64,000 bases of DNA from Azospirillum sp. OGB3 (GCF_014192915.1 NZ_JACHYN010000002.1:496001-560000), one strand, 5' to 3'. Counted from the first letter of the stretch, positions 7,757-16,891 are shown. Numbers and translations: made by a program. Notes: generated from the letters alone by a model not told the origin.

Positions 7757-8443
7757 ATGGCTGCGCCCGGCCACAGGAAGCCGGACCTGTCGGGCAGCCG
7801 GCCGAACCCGAACAACGGGAGCATCGTGCTTCTGCTGTCGCTGTTCCTGTTGCTGCTCGTCTTCTTCATCGTGCTGAACGCCCAGTCCGTGCAGACCGCC
7901 CAGCGGGTGCGCACGGTGCTGGTGTCGCTGGAGCGCAGCTTCCCCGCCTTCTACATCGACCCCCGCCTGCGCGAACCGGCCGACCCGCTGGCCTCGCGTG
8001 CCGGCACCGTCTTCGCCGTGCAGCGGCTGGATGGGCTGGGCAACCTGTTCGCCACCGCCATCGCCGTGGCGAAAGTGGACAGCGTCACGCCGGGCCGCCT
8101 GCTGGAGGTGCGCCTGCCCGCCGACGAGCTGTTCCTGCCCGGCACGGCCGAGTTGCGCCCGGACCGCATCGGCCTGATCGACCGGGTGGCCGACGCCCTG
8201 TTGCAGAACCGCCCCGGCGAGCGGATCGAGCTGGACGCGCTGCTGTCCATCGGTTTGGCGGGCGGTCCCAGTCAGCCGCCCGGCCCGGTGGTGCGGGCCG
8301 GCGCGCTGGCCCGGCTGCTGGTCGCCGACGGGGCGCCGGCGGACGCGGTGACGGTGGGCATCGAACGCGGCGCGCCGGGCGCCGTCCGCCTGCTGTTCAG
8401 CCTGCGCGTCACCGACGACCTTCCGGGGGGAGGACGCCGATGA
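7757..8443 (+). CDS. MotB-like membrane protein lacking the proton-binding Asp
   Basis: The 228-residue protein has a polar N-terminus and one membrane helix at about residues 22-41 made almost only of Leu, Val, Ile and Phe. A periplasmic OmpA/MotB-like domain follows (about 105-215; EVRLPADELFLPGTAELRP, GERIELDAL). In MotB stators the single helix carries an essential Asp. No acidic residue is present in this helix, so it cannot conduct protons as MotB does. It overlaps the next gene, a MotB-like protein that has the Asp, by ATGA. A role as stator partner or peptidoglycan anchor is possible. Assignment rests on topology and the C-terminal fold. Confidence 0.65.
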   Translation: MAAPGHRKPDLSGSRPNPNNGSIVLLLSLFLLLLVFFIVLNAQSVQTAQRVRTVLVSLERSFPAFYIDPRLREPADPLASRAGTVFAVQRLDGLGNLFATAIAVAKVDSVTPGRLLEVRLPADELFLPGTAELRPDRIGLIDRVADALLQNRPGERIELDALLSIGLAGGPSQPPGPVVRAGALARLLVADGAPADAVTVGIERGAPGAVRLLFSLRVTDDLPGGGRR

Positions 8444-9177
8444 TCCGCCGTCCCAAACTGCCCAAGGCCGAGGACAAGAGCGGCGGCCACAACCGGACGA
8501 TCTGGCTGATCAGCTTCACCGATCTGATGTCGCTGCTGCTCGCCTTCTTCGTGCTGATGTATTCGATGAGCGAGCCGGAGGCCCAGCGCTGGACCGGGCT
8601 GGTCAAGTCGCTCTCGTCGGCCCGCTCCACCGCGGTCACCCCGTCCGCGACGCCGCCCGAGCCGAGGGCCGCCTTCAACGCCGCCACGGTGGAGTCATAT
8701 TCGGCGATCAATCTGGATTATCTCAGCGCCCTGCTGCGCACCCAGACCGCGTCCAACGAGGATCTGGCGGCGGTCGAGGTGCGGCGGGAGGACGACCGCG
8801 TGGTGATCGGCCTGCCGGCCCACGTGATGTTCGATCCGACCGGCGGCAGCTTCACCGACCAGGGGCGGCGGGTGCTGTATCTGCTGGGTGCGGCGGTGGG
8901 CCGCATCGGCAACCGGATCGAGGTGGTCGGCCACGCGGAGCGGGAGGACCAGTCCGCGGGGCTGGCCTGGGAACGCGCTTTGACGCGCGCGGTTGCCGTT
9001 GCGGCGCTGCTGCGCGAAACGGGCTACAAGCGTGACCTCGTGGCGCGCAGCCTGATGAGCGAGCCGCCCGGCATCGATCCGGTGCCCGGCGGGGCGCGGG
9101 TCGATGTGGTGGTGCGCGAAGAGACGGCGGGACCGCCGGTGTCCGGGGCGGCCACCGACGCGGAGCCGGAGGAGTGA
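8440..9177 (+). CDS. Flagellar motor protein MotB-like
   Basis: This 245-residue protein has the MotB N-terminal signature WLISFTDLMSLLLAFFVLMY. The conserved Asp is at residue 28, inside the only membrane helix, which spans about 21-43. The periplasmic part carries an OmpA-like peptidoglycan-binding domain (VVIGLPAHVMFDPTGGSF, RIEVVGHAER) at about 125-230. MotB pairs with MotA to form the ion-driven stator, but no motA lies in this window, so its partner must be encoded elsewhere. It overlaps both neighbours by 4 bases. A divergent stator or stator-associated protein of the same operon as cheZ is the safest reading. Confidence 0.8.
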   Translation: MIRRPKLPKAEDKSGGHNRTIWLISFTDLMSLLLAFFVLMYSMSEPEAQRWTGLVKSLSSARSTAVTPSATPPEPRAAFNAATVESYSAINLDYLSALLRTQTASNEDLAAVEVRREDDRVVIGLPAHVMFDPTGGSFTDQGRRVLYLLGAAVGRIGNRIEVVGHAEREDQSAGLAWERALTRAVAVAALLRETGYKRDLVARSLMSEPPGIDPVPGGARVDVVVREETAGPPVSGAATDAEPEE

Positions 9178-12100
9178 AACGGATGGGGCGGGGCAGGGCA
9201 TACCGGCGCTGGCTGAGCGGCTTCGTGGCCGCCACGGCTCTGCTCGCGGTCCAGGTCGCCGCCCCGCCGGTCGCCTGGGCCGTCGATGTGCCGGTGCGCG
9301 CGGCCACGCACAAGACCTTCGGGCGCATGGTCTTCGACTGGCCGCGCCAGACCGGCTACAGCGCGTCGGTGGAGGGCAACACACTGGTCGTCCGCTTCGA
9401 CGAACCGATCAACGCCGCGCTCGATCGCGCGGTGGCGGCCTTGCCCGGTTATCTGTCCGGGGTGCGGATCGGCGGCGACGGCAAGACGGTGACCTTCGAT
9501 CTGAAGCGCCCGGTGACGCTGAAGAGCTTCCGCAACGGCAACGCCGTGGCGCTCGACCTGACCCCCGCCGCGGAGGCCCCGGCCCCAACCTCGGCCCCGG
9601 CCCAGAATGCTAAGGCGGAGACGCCAGCCGCACCCGCTCCGGCCCGTTCCGCAGGGCAGGTGACGGTCAGCGCGGCCGACACGCCGGAGCAAAGCCGCCT
9701 GTCCTTCACCTGGCCGGAGGGCGCCGACTACACGCTGCGCCGCGACGGCGCGTCGGCCACGCTGCTGTTCGACCGCAACGGAACCGCCGATCTGGCGCCG
9801 GTGGCCAGGACCGCGCTGCGCAACATCCAGAATGTGGAGCAGTTCCGGCAGGCCAACGGCGCGCTGGCCGTCACCTTCGCCGTGCCGCAGGACGCCGAGA
9901 TCAAGGACAGCAAGTCGGGCCGCTCCGTGGTGATCGACGTGCGGAATCCGGGCACGCGCGCCGGTCTGCCGAAGAGCGACGCCGCGAACGCCGCCCCGCC
10001 GCCCGGCGCCACGATGACCACCGTGCGTGCGCCCTCCGCCGAAGCCGCGGCACCGCCGCCCGCGACGGCGACACCCCCGGCCGCCGCCAAGCCGGCGGCG
10101 GCGCCATCTCCGCCGAAGGAGGTTGCGGCGGTCCCGGCAGCCACAAAGCCTGATGCCACGAGGCCCGAAGCCGCCAAGCCCGATCCGGCCAAACCCGATC
10201 CGGCGAAGGCCGAGCCGCAGGGGCCGACGCTGGTGTTCGACGCGGGCGGCCCGGCCTCCATCGCCGTCTACCCGCGCGCCGGCCATCTCTACATCGTGTT
10301 CGACAAGTCCCTGCCTATCGGTGCCGGCAAGGCCATCGGCGGCGGAGCCGGAACGGTCGGTGCGATCGAGCCGGTGCCGGCCACCGGCGGCAGCGCGTTC
10401 CGCACGAGGATCGGGGCGCTGGTCTGGCCGAAGGTCGAACGGCAGGGGACGAGCTGGAAGATCACCCCGGCCAGCCGCCTGACCGGCACGCCGCCCTTCG
10501 CGCTGAAGATCGACCCGGAACCGGATTTCCTGTTGGGCGCCCGCCTGCTGGTGCGCGCCGCGGACGCGGCGACCGTGGTGACGCTGTCCGACCCCGACGT
10601 CGGCGACCGCCTCCAGGTCGTGCCGCTGCCGGTTCCCGGCAACGCCATCCCCGAATCGCACCGCTACGCCGACCTGGAACTGCTGCCCAGCTACCAGGGC
10701 GTCGTCGTGCGGCCGATCGCCGACGCCGTCACCGTGCGCCCGGTCAAGGAAGGGGTGGAGGTGACCGCGGCCGGCGGCCTGCACCTGTCGCCCATGGCCG
10801 ACGCCGGAAACCGTCCGGCGGCGCCCGCGCAGACGGCGTCGCTGCCGCCGCGGCCGTCGCCCGGCGGCGCTTCCAACACGCTGACTCCGCCCACCGATCC
10901 GAAGCCGGTGCCTTCCGCACGCCGCCTGTTCGACCTGCCGGCCTGGAAGAAGGGCGACCTCGACCATTACACCGAGGCGCGACAGAATCTTCAGCTCAAC
11001 ATCGTCAACGCGCCCGACTCCGAACGCCCCCGCGCCCAGCTCGACCTCGCCCGCTTCTATCTGGCGAATGGCTTCGGGCAGGAGGCCATCGGCATGATGG
11101 ATGTGCTGCAGGAGGCCCAGCCCGACCTGGAGGGCTGGCCGGAATTCCGCGCCCTGCGCGGGGCGGCGCGCTTCCTGGCGGGCAACACCGACGCCGCGGC
11201 GGAGGATTTCGCCCACCCGAACCTTGCCAGCAACGGCGAGGCCGCGCTGTGGCGCGCCGCCATCGCGGCGGACCGCAACGACTGGCCGGCGGCCCAGGCC
11301 GGCTTCAAGGCGGCGGCGCCGATCCTCAGCTCCTACCCCGATCCGATCCTGACCAAGCTGGCGACCCGCGCCGCCGAGGCCGCGCTGAAGACCGGCGACG
11401 CGCCCTTCGCCAAGCGGCTGCTCGACCGCATCGCCGAGCGCGGCGGCACGGAGGCGGAGGAGCGGCCCGACGTCCAGTATCTCCGCGGCCTCTACTACGC
11501 CCAGACCAACGAGCCGGAGCGGGCGCTGGAGCAGTTGACCGCCTCCTACAACAGCCTCGACCGCTATTACCGGGCCAAGGCCGGGCTGGCGCTGGTGAAC
11601 CTGCAACTGGCGGAAGGCCGCATGTCGCCGCCCGCCGCGGCGGAGCAACTGGCCGGGCTGACCTTCACGTGGCGCGGCGACGAGCTGGAGATGCAGATCC
11701 GCCAGCGCATGGGCGAGGTGCTGATCGCCGCCGGCCAGTACGCCGACGGTTTCAACGCCATGAAGGAGACTGCCGCGCTGGTCGCCGACACGCCGCGGGC
11801 GGAGGAGATCACCCGCGAGATGTCGCGCATCTTCGCCGACCTCTACAATGACGGGGCGCAGAAGCTGCCGACCATCGAGGCGCTCCAGCTCTACGACCAG
11901 TTCCGCGAGCTGACCCCTGTGGGGGAGGCGGGCGACGAGGTGATCCGGCAGCTCGCCGAGCGGCTGATCTCGGTGGACCTGCTGAACCGCGCCGCCGACC
12001 TGCTTCAGCATCAGGTGGAATACCGCCTGTCCGGCGAGGACAAGGCGCGGGTCGGCACCCGGCTCGCCTCCGTCCGCCTGCTCGACAACAAGCCGGAGGA

Positions 12101-12623
12101 GGCCCTGCGCGCGCTGGAGCTGTCCAACGTGCCGAACCTGCCGGCGGATCTGGTGGGCGAGCGCCGCCTGATGCAGGCCAAGGCGCTGGCCGAGCTGGGC
12201 CGCGGCGACGAGGCGCTGCTGCTGCTGGCCGAGGACGACAGCAAGCCGGCCAACTCGCTGCGGGTGGACATCGCGTGGCGCGCCCAGAAATGGGAGGCCG
12301 CGGCCTTCGCCCTGAACAAGCTGATCGGTCCGCCGCCGCCGCCGACCCAGCCGATCAACCCGGCAACCTCGCAGCTCGTCCTCAACCGCGCGGTGGCCCT
12401 GGCCTTGGCGGGAGACGGCACGAACCTGAACCTGCTGCGCAAGGAATTCGGCTCGGCGATGACCAACGGTCCCGACGCCGACGCCTTCCGCGTGCTGACC
12501 CGGCCGGAGCAGGCGCTGGGCCTGATCGACGTCAACACCGTCCGCTCCCGCGTCGCCGAGGTGGACGTGTTCCAGAAGTTCCTGAAGAACTACCGCGGCA
12601 AGCAGAGCGCGGCGATCAACTGA
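9174..12623 (+). CDS. Large exported TPR protein of the motility cluster
   Basis: The 1149-residue product starts at a GTG overlapping the preceding stop; an ATG three codons later is an alternative. A signal peptide spans about residues 1-36. Two or three beta-rich segments with AMIN-like alternation follow, then an Ala/Pro/Lys linker near 290-345 with PDPAKPDPAKAEP repeats. The C-terminal half (about 580-1140) is helical and TPR-like, with YLANGFGQEAIGMM, YYAQTNEPERALEQL and ARVGTRLASVRLLDNKPEEAL. Its translational coupling to the MotB-like gene suggests a periplasmic motor scaffold, but no specific function is recognised. A strong bidirectional terminator follows. Confidence 0.75.
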   Translation: MKRMGRGRAYRRWLSGFVAATALLAVQVAAPPVAWAVDVPVRAATHKTFGRMVFDWPRQTGYSASVEGNTLVVRFDEPINAALDRAVAALPGYLSGVRIGGDGKTVTFDLKRPVTLKSFRNGNAVALDLTPAAEAPAPTSAPAQNAKAETPAAPAPARSAGQVTVSAADTPEQSRLSFTWPEGADYTLRRDGASATLLFDRNGTADLAPVARTALRNIQNVEQFRQANGALAVTFAVPQDAEIKDSKSGRSVVIDVRNPGTRAGLPKSDAANAAPPPGATMTTVRAPSAEAAAPPPATATPPAAAKPAAAPSPPKEVAAVPAATKPDATRPEAAKPDPAKPDPAKAEPQGPTLVFDAGGPASIAVYPRAGHLYIVFDKSLPIGAGKAIGGGAGTVGAIEPVPATGGSAFRTRIGALVWPKVERQGTSWKITPASRLTGTPPFALKIDPEPDFLLGARLLVRAADAATVVTLSDPDVGDRLQVVPLPVPGNAIPESHRYADLELLPSYQGVVVRPIADAVTVRPVKEGVEVTAAGGLHLSPMADAGNRPAAPAQTASLPPRPSPGGASNTLTPPTDPKPVPSARRLFDLPAWKKGDLDHYTEARQNLQLNIVNAPDSERPRAQLDLARFYLANGFGQEAIGMMDVLQEAQPDLEGWPEFRALRGAARFLAGNTDAAAEDFAHPNLASNGEAALWRAAIAADRNDWPAAQAGFKAAAPILSSYPDPILTKLATRAAEAALKTGDAPFAKRLLDRIAERGGTEAEERPDVQYLRGLYYAQTNEPERALEQLTASYNSLDRYYRAKAGLALVNLQLAEGRMSPPAAAEQLAGLTFTWRGDELEMQIRQRMGEVLIAAGQYADGFNAMKETAALVADTPRAEEITREMSRIFADLYNDGAQKLPTIEALQLYDQFRELTPVGEAGDEVIRQLAERLISVDLLNRAADLLQHQVEYRLSGEDKARVGTRLASVRLLDNKPEEALRALELSNVPNLPADLVGERRLMQAKALAELGRGDEALLLLAEDDSKPANSLRVDIAWRAQKWEAAAFALNKLIGPPPPPTQPINPATSQLVLNRAVALALAGDGTNLNLLRKEFGSAMTNGPDADAFRVLTRPEQALGLIDVNTVRSRVAEVDVFQKFLKNYRGKQSAAIN

Positions 12624-12654
12624 CCGCCTCTTCGGACAGGCCTTCGCTCAACGG

Positions 12655-12689
12655 AAAAGCCCCGGTCCATCGGACCGGGGCTTTTCTTT
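12655..12689. terminator. Bidirectional terminator between TPR gene and kup
   Basis: A 14-bp perfect stem, AAAAGCCCCGGTCC / GGACCGGGGCTTTT, with a 3-base loop has A/T runs on both sides. It can terminate the plus-strand motility cluster and, in the other direction, kup. Confidence 0.9.
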
Positions 12690-12736
12690 GGCGCGGCGGT
12701 GGATTGTCGGAGTTGGACCCTTCAGAGCTGAACCCT

Positions 12737-14635
12737 TCAAAGCTGAACCTGAGTGCCCAGCTCGACCACGCGGTTCGGCGGGATCTTGAAGAAGTCGGTG
12801 GCGCTGACCGCGGTGCGCGACATCACGACGAACAGCTTCTCCCGCCACTGGGCCATCTGCGGGTTGATGCGGGGAATCAGCGTCTCGCGGCCGAGGAAGA
12901 AGGAGGTCGTCATCACGTCGAATTCCAGCCCGAACGCCTTGCACAGCCGCAACGCCTTGGGGATGTTCGGCTCCTGCGAGAAGCCGTAGCGCACCGTCAG
13001 GCGGTAGAAGCCGTCGGCCAGACCTTCCAGGACGACGCGCTCCTTGGCCGGGACGCGGGGCACGTCCTCGACCAGCACGGTCAGGAAGACGATGCGCTCG
13101 TGCATCACCTGATTGTGCTTGAGGTTGTGCAGAAGGGCGATGGGCACCGTGTCGGCGCTGGAGGTCAGGAAGATCGCCGTGCCCTTGACCCGCTGGATCT
13201 CGGAGGACTTGGCGTGGCGCTTGATGAAGCTGTCCAGCGGCAGGGAATCCTCGGCCAGACGGCGGTTCAGGACGGCGCGGCCGCGGCGCCACGTCGACAT
13301 CAGCCCCAGCGTCACCGCGGCGATGACCAGCGGCACCCAGCCGCCGTGCGGGATCTTCACCGCGTTGGCGAGGAACAGCGCCAGATCGACGCTGAGGAAC
13401 AGCGTGCCCAGCGCCAGACAGACAGGCAGGCTCCAGCCCCAGCGGCGGTGCGCCACGACCAGCGCCAGGATGGTGGTGATGACCATGTCGCCGGTCACCG
13501 CGATGCCGTAGGCGGTCGCCAGCCGGCTGGAGGACTCGAACCACAGAACCAGCCCGATGACCGCGAACAGCAGGCCCCAGTTGGCCCGCGGGATGTAGAT
13601 CTGCCCGCCTTCCTCCTGCGAGGTGTGGCGGATGTCCAGCCGCGGGCACAGGCCGAGCTGCACCGCCTGCCGGGTCAGCGAGAAGACTCCGGAGATCACC
13701 GCCTGGCTGGCGATCACCGCCGCGCAGGTCGACAGCAGGATCATCGGGTAGAGGCCCCACTCCGGCACCAGCAGGTAGAAGGGGCTGCGCACCGCCGTGG
13801 GGTCGCTCAGCAGCAGGGCGCACTGGCCGAGATAGTTGAGCAGCAGCGCGGGCAGCACCACGGCCAACCACGCCACCTTGATGGGGCGGCGGCCGAAATG
13901 GCCCATGTCGGCGTAGAGCGCCTCGCCCCCGGTAACGGCCAGAACGACGGCGCCCAGCACCAGGAAGCCGATCCAGCCGTTCGAGGCGAAGAAATGCACG
14001 GCGTGGCGCGGGTCGAGCGCGGCCAGCACCTGCGGTTCCTTGACCAGCTCGATCAGGCCGAGCAGGCCCAGCGTGGCGAACCACGCGACCATGATCGGGC
14101 CGAACAGCCGCCCGACCTTCTCGGTGCCGCGGCTCTGGATTCCGAACAGGGCGATCAGGATGCCCACCGTCACCGGCACGACGACCCGCTCCAGCGCCGG
14201 CTGCGCCACCTCCAGCCCCTCCACCGCGGAGAGGACGGAGATGGCCGGGGTGATCATGCCGTCGCCGTAGAACAGGGCGGCGCCGAACAGACCCATCGCC
14301 ATCAGGCCGGACAGCCGTCCGGTGGAGTCGGGCCGGCTGTTGGTCGCCAGCGCCAGCAGGGCCAGGATGCCGCCCTCGCCCTTGTTGTCGGCGCGCATGA
14401 CGAACAGCACGTATTTCACCGTGACCACGATCACCAGCGCCCAGAAGACCATGGACATGATGCCCAGGATGTTCTGCGGCGTCAGGGCGAGCCCATGTTC
14501 CGGCGAGAAGCACTCGCGCAGCGTGTAGAGCGGGCTGGTGCCGATGTCGCCGTAAACGACGCCAAGCGCACCGAGGGTGAGCGCGGCCAGCCTGCCCTTG
14601 TCGGGTGCCGCGGCTTTCAGGGTCGTGTCTGACAT
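12737..14635 (-). CDS. kup: Low-affinity potassium uptake protein Kup
   Basis: Kup (HAK/KUP/KT family) is an inner-membrane K+/H+ symporter. The N-terminus has the family signature LGALGVVYGDIGTSPLYTLRECF. About twelve hydrophobic segments follow, including GGEALYADMGHFGRRPIK, then a hydrophilic C-terminal domain. The start at 14635 (MSDTTLKAAA) aligns with family N-termini; an upstream in-frame ATG would add 18 residues of unlike sequence. Length is 632 residues, typical. No strong Shine-Dalgarno is visible. It interrupts the flagellar genes and converges on the TPR gene, with a shared terminator. Confidence 0.96.
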   Translation of the reverse strand: MSDTTLKAAAPDKGRLAALTLGALGVVYGDIGTSPLYTLRECFSPEHGLALTPQNILGIMSMVFWALVIVVTVKYVLFVMRADNKGEGGILALLALATNSRPDSTGRLSGLMAMGLFGAALFYGDGMITPAISVLSAVEGLEVAQPALERVVVPVTVGILIALFGIQSRGTEKVGRLFGPIMVAWFATLGLLGLIELVKEPQVLAALDPRHAVHFFASNGWIGFLVLGAVVLAVTGGEALYADMGHFGRRPIKVAWLAVVLPALLLNYLGQCALLLSDPTAVRSPFYLLVPEWGLYPMILLSTCAAVIASQAVISGVFSLTRQAVQLGLCPRLDIRHTSQEEGGQIYIPRANWGLLFAVIGLVLWFESSSRLATAYGIAVTGDMVITTILALVVAHRRWGWSLPVCLALGTLFLSVDLALFLANAVKIPHGGWVPLVIAAVTLGLMSTWRRGRAVLNRRLAEDSLPLDSFIKRHAKSSEIQRVKGTAIFLTSSADTVPIALLHNLKHNQVMHERIVFLTVLVEDVPRVPAKERVVLEGLADGFYRLTVRYGFSQEPNIPKALRLCKAFGLEFDVMTTSFFLGRETLIPRINPQMAQWREKLFVVMSRTAVSATDFFKIPPNRVVELGTQVQL

Positions 14636-14845
14636 GTGGGACGTCGAGGAGGTCCGTTGGGAGTCCGAGCGGGGACGAGAAAGCCACAAGCTGCGGGTAC
14701 GGCGGCGATCGGCGCGTTCGCGCGGGCCGATCCTCTTACGCTCTTCCCTGGCCCAATACTAGCGCAAGCCGATGCGCCCGTCCGCTGGCTGTTTCACCTG
14801 CGACGATCTGTGCCGGAATCCGTCGGCGCCCCCGGGTGGCGGCGC

Positions 14846-15619
14846 CTACAGCGTGCCGAAGCTGCGGGCCAGCGACCCGGCGATCAGGTACCAGCCGTCC
14901 ACCAGCACGAAGAAGATGATCTTGAACGGAATCGCCACCATCGTCGGCGGCAGCATCATCATGCCCATCGACATCAGGATCGACGACACCACCATGTCGA
15001 TGATCAGGAAGGGCAGGAACAGCAGGAAGCCGATTTCGAAGGCCCGCTTGATTTCCGAGATCATGAAGGCGGGGACCAGCACGTGCAGCGGGGTCTGCTC
15101 GGCGTCGGTCACGTTCTCGATGCGCGCCATGTCCATGAACAGGCGCAGGTCCTTCTCGCTGGTGTGCTTCAGCATGAATTCGCGCAGCGGGGCGACCGTG
15201 CGGCGGAACGCCTCCGTTTCGTCGATGTCCTGGTTGATCAGCGGCTGGATGCCCTGGTTGTAGGACCTCTCGAAGACCGGAGCCATGACGAAGAAGGTCA
15301 GGAAGACCGCCAGCGACATCAGCACCGTGTTCGGCGGCACCTGCTGGATGCCCAGCGCCGACCGCAGGAAGGACAGGACGATGACGATGCGCGTGAAGGC
15401 CGTCATCATGATCAGGATCGACGGCGCCAGCGACAGCACCGTGATCAGCGCGACCATCTGGACGATGCGTCCGGTGGTCGATCCCCCGGTATCGCCCAGG
15501 TCGAAGGTCATGCTCTGCGCCAGCGCCGGCCCGGCGGTCAGCGCCCCGGCCACCCCGATCGCCAGCGCCAGCAGGCCGGCGAAGGCCAGCCGCTTCGTAA
15601 CGCCCGTGCCGGTCATCAT
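14846..15619 (-). CDS. fliP: Flagellar export apparatus protein FliP
   Basis: FliP forms the core gate of the flagellar type III export machine together with FliQ and FliR. The 257-residue protein has a cleavable signal peptide (LTAGPALAQ) and the family signature FTRIVIVLSFLRSALGIQQ-PPNTVL. Its C-terminus contains LFLPFLIIDMVVSSILMSMGM and GWYLIAGSL. The ATG at 15619 overlaps the fliO stop (ATGATG), and a second ATG follows immediately. It lies in a minus-strand group with fliO and two small partner genes, diverging from flgB. Confidence 0.96.
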   Translation of the reverse strand: MMTGTGVTKRLAFAGLLALAIGVAGALTAGPALAQSMTFDLGDTGGSTTGRIVQMVALITVLSLAPSILIMMTAFTRIVIVLSFLRSALGIQQVPPNTVLMSLAVFLTFFVMAPVFERSYNQGIQPLINQDIDETEAFRRTVAPLREFMLKHTSEKDLRLFMDMARIENVTDAEQTPLHVLVPAFMISEIKRAFEIGFLLFLPFLIIDMVVSSILMSMGMMMLPPTMVAIPFKIIFFVLVDGWYLIAGSLARSFGTL

Positions 15620-15966
15620 GTCCGGTCCCCGGCGGGCGGCAGGGCGGTGGATGGCAGGGCGGTGGATGGCGGGGCGGCGGCTTCGGCCAGCGCGCCCGGG
15701 AAGCCGCCGCGCGGCGTCTGGTCGACCACCTGGTCGCCGAAGGCGCTCAGCAGCAGCAGATGCTCGCGGTCGTCGCGGCGGACAAGCACCAGCCGGCGCT
15801 TGCCGTCGAGCGGCAGCACCTCGACGACGCCCAGCCGGCGCTGGCGCCCCGATGTGGCGGTCATGCCGCCGAAGCCGATGCGGCGCATCACCCAGGCCAC
15901 CAGCACGATCAGCGCGATGACGAAGGCGAGGGCGAGAACGAATTGGATGTACTGGTCGAGGCCCAT
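15616..15966 (-). CDS. fliO: Flagellar biosynthesis protein FliO
   Basis: FliO assists FliP complex assembly. The 116-residue product has one N-terminal membrane helix (about residues 5-26, ALAFVIALIVLVAWVMRR). A small beta-rich cytoplasmic domain follows with RRLGVVEVLPLDGKRRLVLVRR and HLLLLS, the typical FliO core. The tail contains a short STALPSTALP repeat from an 18-base duplication near 15650. It overlaps fliP by 4 bases. Confidence 0.9.
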   Translation of the reverse strand: MGLDQYIQFVLALAFVIALIVLVAWVMRRIGFGGMTATSGRQRRLGVVEVLPLDGKRRLVLVRRDDREHLLLLSAFGDQVVDQTPRGGFPGALAEAAAPPSTALPSTALPPAGDRT

Positions 15967-15974
15967 GGATCAGA

Positions 15975-16343
15975 TCAGCTCTGTCGGGACGGCGTGGCCG
16001 GCGGGTCGGACGGAAGGTCGGCGGGGGCGCCACGGCCGTAAGCGGCGCTGGCGCGCTGGCGCGCCGAGTGGGGATCGTGGCGCCCTTCGGTGGCGGCGGC
16101 CAGCGTTTCCCTCTGGCGGGTCAGCGCCGCCGCGACGGCGTCCAGCGTCGGGAGCAGGCGCTCCAGAGCGGAGGCCAACTCGGCGTCGCCGCGGGCGGAC
16201 TGCGCCTCGGCGCACAGGGTGGCCACGCGGGTGTCGAGCCCGGTGAGGTCCGCGGCCAGCCCGGCCTCCATCTGCTCGCGGGTTTCCTCGAGCGCGGCGG
16301 CCAGCGCCTGGATGTCATGGAGGAGGGTGGCGGTGCCGGTCAT
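15975..16343 (-). CDS. Small helical protein of the fliO-fliP cluster, function unknown
   Basis: This 122-residue, Ala/Leu/Glu/Arg-rich protein is predicted mostly helical (about residues 5-90, coiled-coil pattern) with a disordered basic tail. It overlaps the FlhB C-terminal-like gene by ATGA upstream and ends 8 bases before fliO, so it is surely co-translated with export genes. Size and helicity resemble flagellar export chaperones such as FlgN or FliT, but no specific motif supports that. It is probably cytoplasmic. Confidence 0.65.
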   Translation of the reverse strand: MTGTATLLHDIQALAAALEETREQMEAGLAADLTGLDTRVATLCAEAQSARGDAELASALERLLPTLDAVAAALTRQRETLAAATEGRHDPHSARQRASAAYGRGAPADLPSDPPATPSRQS

Positions 16344-16666
16344 GGGACGTCTCCGGCGGCCGGTTCGGCCGCGGGCGGCAGCGTGCCATTGGCGCGGTAG
16401 ACGTAGGCGAGGATCTCGGCCACGGCGGCGATGGCCTCGATGGGGATTTCCGAGTCGATGTCCACCGCCGACAGAATTTGCACGAGGTCGGCGTCCTCGC
16501 GCACCTTCACGCCGTTGGCGAAGGCCAGCTCCAGGATCTGTTCGGCCACATGGCCCTTGCCGGTGGCGACCACGCGGGGCAGGGACTGGTCGCCCAGCTC
16601 ATACTTCAGCGCGACCGCGACGGGCCGGTTGGGAAGAGAGCGGTGGTTGGGAGTCGGCTCGGACAA
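16340..16666 (-). CDS. FlhB C-terminal-domain-like export switch protein
   Basis: The 108-residue protein resembles only the cytoplasmic FlhB/YscU C-terminal domain: RPVAVALKYELGD, GHVAEQILELAFANGVKV, VDIDSEIPIEAIAAVAEILAYVYR. Compare full-length FlhB at 19257-20333, which has NPTHFAVALKYDS and EVPSEHYRAVAEVITYVF. The membrane part and the NPTH self-cleavage motif are missing here; the position reads NRPV. No ATG fits, and a TTG at 16666 with AGGAG four bases upstream is the best start. Such FhlB/FlhX proteins can partly replace the FlhB C-terminal domain in export-substrate switching. The gene starts a minus-strand group leading to fliO and fliP. Confidence 0.8.
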   Translation of the reverse strand: MSEPTPNHRSLPNRPVAVALKYELGDQSLPRVVATGKGHVAEQILELAFANGVKVREDADLVQILSAVDIDSEIPIEAIAAVAEILAYVYRANGTLPPAAEPAAGDVP

Positions 16667-16713
16667 GGGGCTCCTGCCGGATGGCCTGCGTCGATGGGCG
16701 CATCCTGGCGGAA

Positions 16714-16731
16714 CATGCTTAACGAAGCATG
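16714..16731. promoter_or_regulatory. Inverted repeat CATGCTT-aacg-AAGCATG
   Basis: Perfect 7-bp arms separated by 4 bases, between the divergent FlhB-like gene and flgB, 47 bases upstream of the FlhB-like start. It contains TTAA-N7-TGAA. It could be an operator or an overlapping regulator site; the binding factor is unknown. Confidence 0.5.
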
Positions 16732-16777
16732 AAGCTCGAGCGTGACGGGGAAGGGCGGAGCGATGCCGTGGATGGGA

Positions 16778-16793
16778 TTCATCTTTGGTTAAC
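16778..16793. promoter_or_regulatory. Possible degenerate CtrA site upstream of flgB
   Basis: TTCA-TCTTTGG-TTAAC differs from the TTAA-N7-TTAAC consensus at one half-site base. It lies about 100 bases before flgB, the first gene of the run that ends with cckA. One mismatch in eight specified bases can occur by chance, so this is tentative. Confidence 0.3.
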
Positions 16794-16891
16794 TGAAACG
16801 GCGGAAGATCGAAATGCTGTGATGCATTCCGCCCGCCTTGCTGCGCGTCTTCGCGCGTCCGGGCGGCAGGCCCCCAGACCGGAACCCGGCG

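Noticed and set aside
9024..12011. A 995-codon minus-strand frame opposite the TPR protein
   Set aside because: Shadow frame of GC-rich coding DNA; Arg/Gly/His-rich, without fold or signal features.
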